Shown: one piece after another, positions 38,984 through 41,812 of the stretch
Position numbering within the stretch: the first letter of the stretch is position 1
How the letters are laid out: each line of letters begins with the position of its first letter
From: a bacterium
Lineage (GTDB): Bacteria; SZUA-79; Acidulodesulfobacterales; Acidulodesulfobacteraceae
DNA length: 41,812 nt
Direction of reading: 5' to 3'
NCBI GenBank assembly: GCA_021818985.1
Contig: JAKASO010000012.1
Location: forward strand, 1 to 41,812
Program-made: the position numbers and the translations under genes
Notes under the pieces: model-generated
The model's database searches: none
What the model saw: only the letters and a program-made list of their open reading frames with translations
Told to the model about the DNA's origin: nothing

Positions 38984-39835
38984 TTAAAACGCCATTTGGT
39001 AAGTTAGAACAAAGGCGCCAAATATTATGCAGTAAAAAGCAAATGGAAAAAGGGCATTTATTTCATATTTATGAAAATATTTCATTAAAAACCAGATGCT
39101 AAAATAAGCAGCAACGCCTGCAATAATGCCGCTCATTAACGATAAGGCATCAAAGGTTAAAAGATGCAGCTTGATCATTTTTGGAACTTCTAGAAGTCCT
39201 GCGGCAAAAATTATCGGCGTAGCGAGGAGAAATGAGAATTTAGCGGCATATTCGTGTTTAAATCCAAGATATAGCGCGGCAACCATCGTTATTGCAGAAC
39301 GCGATATGCCGGGAATAAGCGCAAATGACTGAAATACTCCTATTATCAGAGCTGCGGCTACCGTCATATCGGCTATTTTTGCAATACCCTGTTTTCTCCT
39401 TTTCTTTTCCCCCAGATACAGAATTATGCCGTTTACTATCAAAAATACCGCCGCAATATCAGTAAAACCAAAAAGCTTTTTAAGTTTATGGACGAATATG
39501 AGACCTATAAGGCCAGCGGGAATAGTCGCCAATGCCAAGAGATAAAGTGTTTTTGAATCTTCGTTGATATTAAGATTTCTATTTTTTATTCCGGTAAAAA
39601 AACCTTTAAATAAAAATATCCAATCCTTATAAAAATATAATAGAAGGGCCAGGGCTGTCCCAAGGTGCAAAACTACCAAAAATGGAAGGAAGCCTTCGGA
39701 CTGCCTGTTTATATGCCAGCCAAAAAGCTCAGGAAGTATTACTCCGTGAGCTAAGCTTGAAACCGGGGCAAGTTCGGTAATGCCCTGAATTATTGCAAGC
39801 ACGATACCTTGAAAAAATGAAAGATGTATCACCAT
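38984..39835 (-). CDS. uppP: Undecaprenyl-diphosphatase, UppP/BacA family
   Basis: Inner-membrane enzyme that dephosphorylates undecaprenyl diphosphate, recycling the carrier for peptidoglycan and O-antigen. The 283 residues have about eight membrane helices and both family motifs: GITELAPVSSLAHGVILP (usual form TEFLPISSTGH) and PGISRSAITM (usual form PGxSRSGxT). The SSLxH and ILP variants mark a divergent subfamily; the Ala for Gly after SRS is unusual. AGGAGG ends only 2 nt before the ATG, so the GTG at codon 2 (5-nt spacing) may be the real start. Confidence 0.85.
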   Translation of the reverse strand: MVIHLSFFQGIVLAIIQGITELAPVSSLAHGVILPELFGWHINRQSEGFLPFLVVLHLGTALALLLYFYKDWIFLFKGFFTGIKNRNLNINEDSKTLYLLALATIPAGLIGLIFVHKLKKLFGFTDIAAVFLIVNGIILYLGEKKRRKQGIAKIADMTVAAALIIGVFQSFALIPGISRSAITMVAALYLGFKHEYAAKFSFLLATPIIFAAGLLEVPKMIKLHLLTFDALSLMSGIIAGVAAYFSIWFLMKYFHKYEINALFPFAFYCIIFGAFVLTYQMAF

Positions 39836-39845
39836 ACCCTCCTTA

Positions 39846-39925
39846 CCGGCAAATAAACCGGTAAATAAAATCGCCGAGGTAAAAATACCATAGCCGGATC
39901 CGGTAAATAAACCGGTAAATAAAAT
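39846..39925. repeat. CCGGTAAATAAA repeats, two pairs, upstream of uppP
   Basis: The 12-bp unit occurs as back-to-back pairs at 39846-39869 (first unit has C for T) and 39900-39923, each pair followed by AT. The pairs are 54 bp apart, start to start. Their position in the uppP promoter region suggests operator sites; an origin-like or amplified repeat is also possible. Confidence 0.8.
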
Positions 39926-39949
39926 AGTTTAAATAATTTCAATCTCAAA

Positions 39950-40019
39950 ATTGCCGGCAGTAATTATTAAAACTGTTCCAAAGCCGGATAATGCCCGGCT
40001 CTTGGTTTTCTTCGGCAAT
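39950..40019. repeat. Nested 70-bp imperfect palindrome (REP/MITE-like)
   Basis: Four concentric arms pair: ATTGCCG/CGGCAAT (39950-39956, 40013-40019), AAAAC/GTTTT (39969-39973, 40005-40009), CCAA/TTGG (39978-39981, 40002-40005) and AGCCGG/CCGGCT (39982-39987, 39995-40000). The second and third arms compete for one base. It is more GC-rich than its surroundings, which suggests an inserted REP-like element or structured RNA. Confidence 0.6.
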
Positions 40020-40166
40020 GACGTCCTAAAAACGAACCGTCAAACACTCTCATTAAATCCTAACCTGCGTCAAGAAAATCCATTTAAGTTAAGAAATTTC
40101 TTGCAGTAATTTTGGGTCGATAAAAAGTATTTACGTATTATAGAAAATAAAAGTTAAAATTGAAAT

Positions 40167-40205
40167 AAAAAAAATCCCGCAACTAATCTCATAATTAATT
40201 GCGGG
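40167..40205 (-). terminator. Rho-independent terminator, minus strand
   Basis: On the minus strand CCCGCAA pairs with TTGCGGG (arms 40199-40205 and 40176-40182), extended inward by ATTA/TAAT, followed by A and then eight T (40167-40174). It is the clearest terminator in the window. It could end rmuC transcripts or the candidate small RNA. Confidence 0.85.
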
Positions 40206-40254
40206 GTATAGAGGTAAGTGGAAAATGTGGAGGTAAAGGCTTACCTGTTCTAAT
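40167..40254 (-). ncRNA. Candidate small RNA downstream of rmuC
   Basis: A possible -10 box TATAAT (minus strand, 40260-40265) with a weak TTGTAA 14 nt further up would start a transcript near 40254 that ends at the strong terminator, about 85-90 nt in all. The 5' part has AGGTAAG (40240-40246) that can pair with either TTACCT (40231-40236) or CTTACCT (40212-40218), two exclusive folds. Between them lies CCTCC (40229-40233), complementary to ribosome-binding sites. It may instead be the 3' untranslated region of rmuC. Confidence 0.4.
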
Positions 40255-40336
40255 CGCTTATTATAATATCATATCAATATTACAATTTTATAAAAGTTAT
40301 GTTAAATTTTTGTAACAAATATTTCTTGCAATTCTT

Positions 40337-41482
40337 TTACGAGTGCGCATCTTCTTTTTCGTTATTTTTATTTTCTTCGGATAATAATTCAGTACCGGAT
40401 AATAATTCCTGTTCCTCACTTATTTTATCTATCTTCTCCAATGAGTTATCTAATTTTTTTTGTCTTTTTGAAACCATACTATCAAAACTTTCCTTCGCCT
40501 TTCCTAAATAACCGCCAAGATTAGCCATGTCTTTTGTAAAGGAAACCCACTCTTTTTTAAATACGGTTAGTACGGTAAAAATCTCTCTTGATTTTTGTTC
40601 AACCGCAAAATTATTGATGGATTCCCTGATTATTGCTAAAATTCCAAGCAATATTATGGGAGAGCATATAAGAATTTTTTTCTGCATCGCATCTTTAAAA
40701 ATAGAGCTGTCGTTTTCATAGATAAACGCATATATCTGCTCGTTGGGTATTACCATCAGCGCATAATCGAGGGTATCTTTTTCAGGATTAATGTATTCCT
40801 TTGATGCAATTTCCTTAATTCTGCCTTTTACATCATACAGAAAATTTCTAATATAGTTTTTCTTATCGGTTTCCGATTCAGATCTTAAAAATTTTACGTA
40901 ATTTTCAAAAGGAAATTTTACATCTATATTTAATTTGCGCCCCTTTGGAAGATTGAATGTAAAGTCTGGCCTCAAGGCGGGTCCTGATAGCGCTCCTTCA
41001 ACCGTCTTTTGCTTTTCGTAATGAATACCTTCGATTAAACCGGAGGCTTTTAAAATATCGTCAATAAGAGATTCGCCGAATTCTCCCCTTTTTTTCGAAC
41101 TGGTAAGCGCATCATGAAGAGCGGAGGTCAAGCTCATCAGTTTTGATGTCTCGTTTGAAAGCTCTCCGTACTGTTTTTCCCTCCTTTTTTCAAGCTGGAA
41201 CACCAGTTCGGAAATATTCTCGAGATCTTGATTTAATCTATTTAGCCCTTGATCTATCAAGCTTTTTTTATTCTCAAGTTCTTTAAATTGAAGCTCTCTT
41301 TCCGATTCAAGCCTGCTTTTAGCGAGAACTAAAAACTGCTCCGAATTTCTTTGAAGGGCCTCCTGGGAAACCTCCGTCAGGCTCTTAAGCGTTCTAGACT
41401 TAAAAAAATAAAAAGCAGCGCCTATCAAAGCGCCTGCAAGTAAGCCAAAAATAAAATAGACAAGCAATAACAATTGATTCAT
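40337..41482 (-). CDS. rmuC: RmuC-family DNA recombination protein
   Basis: RmuC proteins limit recombination at inverted repeats; their core is related to PD-(D/E)XK nucleases. The 381 residues start with a membrane helix (about 5-27), then coiled coil (about 35-115), then the conserved core with RGEFGESLIDDIL, RPDFTFNLP and IDVKFPFENY (the D...DxK pattern), and VIPNEQIYAF. The last 35 residues are charged and variable. AAGGA lies about 11 nt before the ATG. It is a single gene; its upstream region is unusually rich in inverted repeats. Confidence 0.93.
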   Translation of the reverse strand: MNQLLLLVYFIFGLLAGALIGAAFYFFKSRTLKSLTEVSQEALQRNSEQFLVLAKSRLESERELQFKELENKKSLIDQGLNRLNQDLENISELVFQLEKRREKQYGELSNETSKLMSLTSALHDALTSSKKRGEFGESLIDDILKASGLIEGIHYEKQKTVEGALSGPALRPDFTFNLPKGRKLNIDVKFPFENYVKFLRSESETDKKNYIRNFLYDVKGRIKEIASKEYINPEKDTLDYALMVIPNEQIYAFIYENDSSIFKDAMQKKILICSPIILLGILAIIRESINNFAVEQKSREIFTVLTVFKKEWVSFTKDMANLGGYLGKAKESFDSMVSKRQKKLDNSLEKIDKISEEQELLSGTELLSEENKNNEKEDAHS

Positions 41483-41603
41483 TTGGATATAATCCTTATT
41501 TGGTCTTAATAAGCTCTTGAATATTGTAAGTCCTTTTAATCATAATAAGTATTATATTTTCATTACAATATTTATTATAATACTTATTATAGAAATATAA
41601 AAA

Positions 41604-41637
41604 TAATTCCATAAATTAATAAGAATTTATGGAATTA
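41604..41637. repeat. 14-bp perfect inverted repeat with 6-nt loop
   Basis: The arms are complementary over all 14 bases and could form a hairpin or cruciform. A T-run is lacking on both sides, so it is not a normal terminator. Confidence 0.8.
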
Positions 41638-41707
41638 TAATGTTAAAAAGCTCTCAAAATCTGAACAAGTTGCTTTTATAAATTAGGAAGAATTTATGGA
41701 ATTATAA
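41611..41707. repeat. 30-bp direct repeat, two copies
   Basis: The units at 41611-41640 and 41678-41707 agree at 28 of 30 positions and lie 67 bp apart, start to start. Both end in AATTTATGGAATTATAA; the first includes the right arm of the 14-bp inverted repeat. Confidence 0.85.
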
Positions 41708-41812
41708 CCCAATATATTAATGAAAAAATAATTTTATATAAATTTTATATATTTTATATAAAATGTGATTAAAATCATTTTTTATTTTTTTTTACAAAGA
41801 GTACTGAATATA

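Larger units (their letters stand above)
39836..40336. other. 501-nt non-coding stretch between uppP and rmuC
   Basis: It holds, from left to right, the uppP promoter region with CCGGTAAATAAA repeats, a nested palindrome at 39950-40019, a 12-bp palindrome AAGAAATTTCTT at 40091-40102, a minus-strand terminator at 40167-40205 and a candidate small RNA. The longest small frame seen on the minus strand inside the palindrome (28 codons) looks accidental. Confidence 0.6.
41483..41812. other. 330-nt AT-rich spacer with several inverted repeats
   Basis: No gene is visible. Inverted repeats are AATATTGTAA/TTACAATATT (41520-41529, 41563-41572), ATAATAAGTATTATA and its complement (41542-41556, 41576-41590) and TAATTCCATAAATT/AATTTATGGAATTA (41604-41617, 41624-41637). 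TTTTATATA recurs near 41731-41762. The rmuC promoter should lie here but none stands out. Confidence 0.6.

Noticed and set aside
40021-40056. 28-codon minus-strand frame reaching into the palindrome near 39968-40054
   Set aside because: It crosses the inverted repeat arms, lacks a ribosome site and has no recognisable sequence; most likely chance.
41772-41795. Plus-strand hairpin with T-run near the right end (TGATT/AATCA)
   Set aside because: The stem is five pairs of almost only A-T, and no plus-strand gene precedes it; simple AT-rich sequence explains it.

Overview
This is a gene-dense, AT-rich chromosomal segment of a Gram-negative bacterium. It holds 36 recognisable protein genes, almost all housekeeping. 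No rRNA, tRNA, CRISPR array, transposase or phage gene was seen. The complete LPS-export (Lpt) and KDO gene sets show an outer membrane. Two gene orders point to a deltaproteobacterial-type lineage (inference): xerC-hslV-hslU-argB-argD-argF-argG-argH-lipoprotein, with lysA-dapA-dapB nearby, and the proteobacterial block kdsD-kdsC-lptC-lptA-lptB-rpoN-hpf-rapZ. Species cannot be fixed from the sequence alone.

Layout. Positions 1-4220 (minus strand): an NtrY/NtrX-type two-component system preceded by a DUF4390-like exported protein. 4343-5101 (plus): a PhnP-like metallo-hydrolase. 5136-8634 (minus): a pseudo-receiver protein, nadC, birA and coaX, a cofactor cluster. 8811-10993 (plus): lptF and lptG. 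11001-13493 (minus): metK and ahcY, the SAM cycle. 13751-24031 (minus): rapZ, hpf, rpoN, lptB, lptA, lptC, kdsC, kdsD, kdsA, pyrG, dapB, listed from low to high coordinate and transcribed in the opposite order. 24056-27199 (minus): dapA, lysA and a polyprenyl diphosphate synthase. 27473-28591 (plus): a geranylgeranyl-reductase-like flavoprotein. 28562-35773 (minus): an NHL propeller protein, a lipoprotein, argH, argG, argF, argD and argB. 35808-38782 (minus): hslU, hslV and xerC. 38984-39835: a UppP-type phosphatase. 40337-41482: rmuC.

Function. The window links envelope building (KDO synthesis, all Lpt inner-membrane and periplasmic parts except LptD/LptE, undecaprenyl recycling) with CTP supply, lysine and diaminopimelate precursors, arginine synthesis, cofactor synthesis and sigma-54 regulation (RpoN plus an NtrX-type activator). 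Most operons are tight, with 0-14 nt gaps or overlaps, and several genes use GTG or TTG starts.

The unusual content lies in the gaps. Short tandem duplications of 9-14 bp recur at gene borders and often include a start or stop codon. A five-copy 13-bp repeat fills the leader of xerC. A possible small RNA with a CCUCC stretch and a strong terminator lies downstream of rmuC. Imperfect palindromes sit near uppP, and strong inverted repeats lie upstream of rmuC. I found no clearly new multi-gene system; the best leads are these non-coding elements and a receiver domain that appears to have lost its phosphorylation site.
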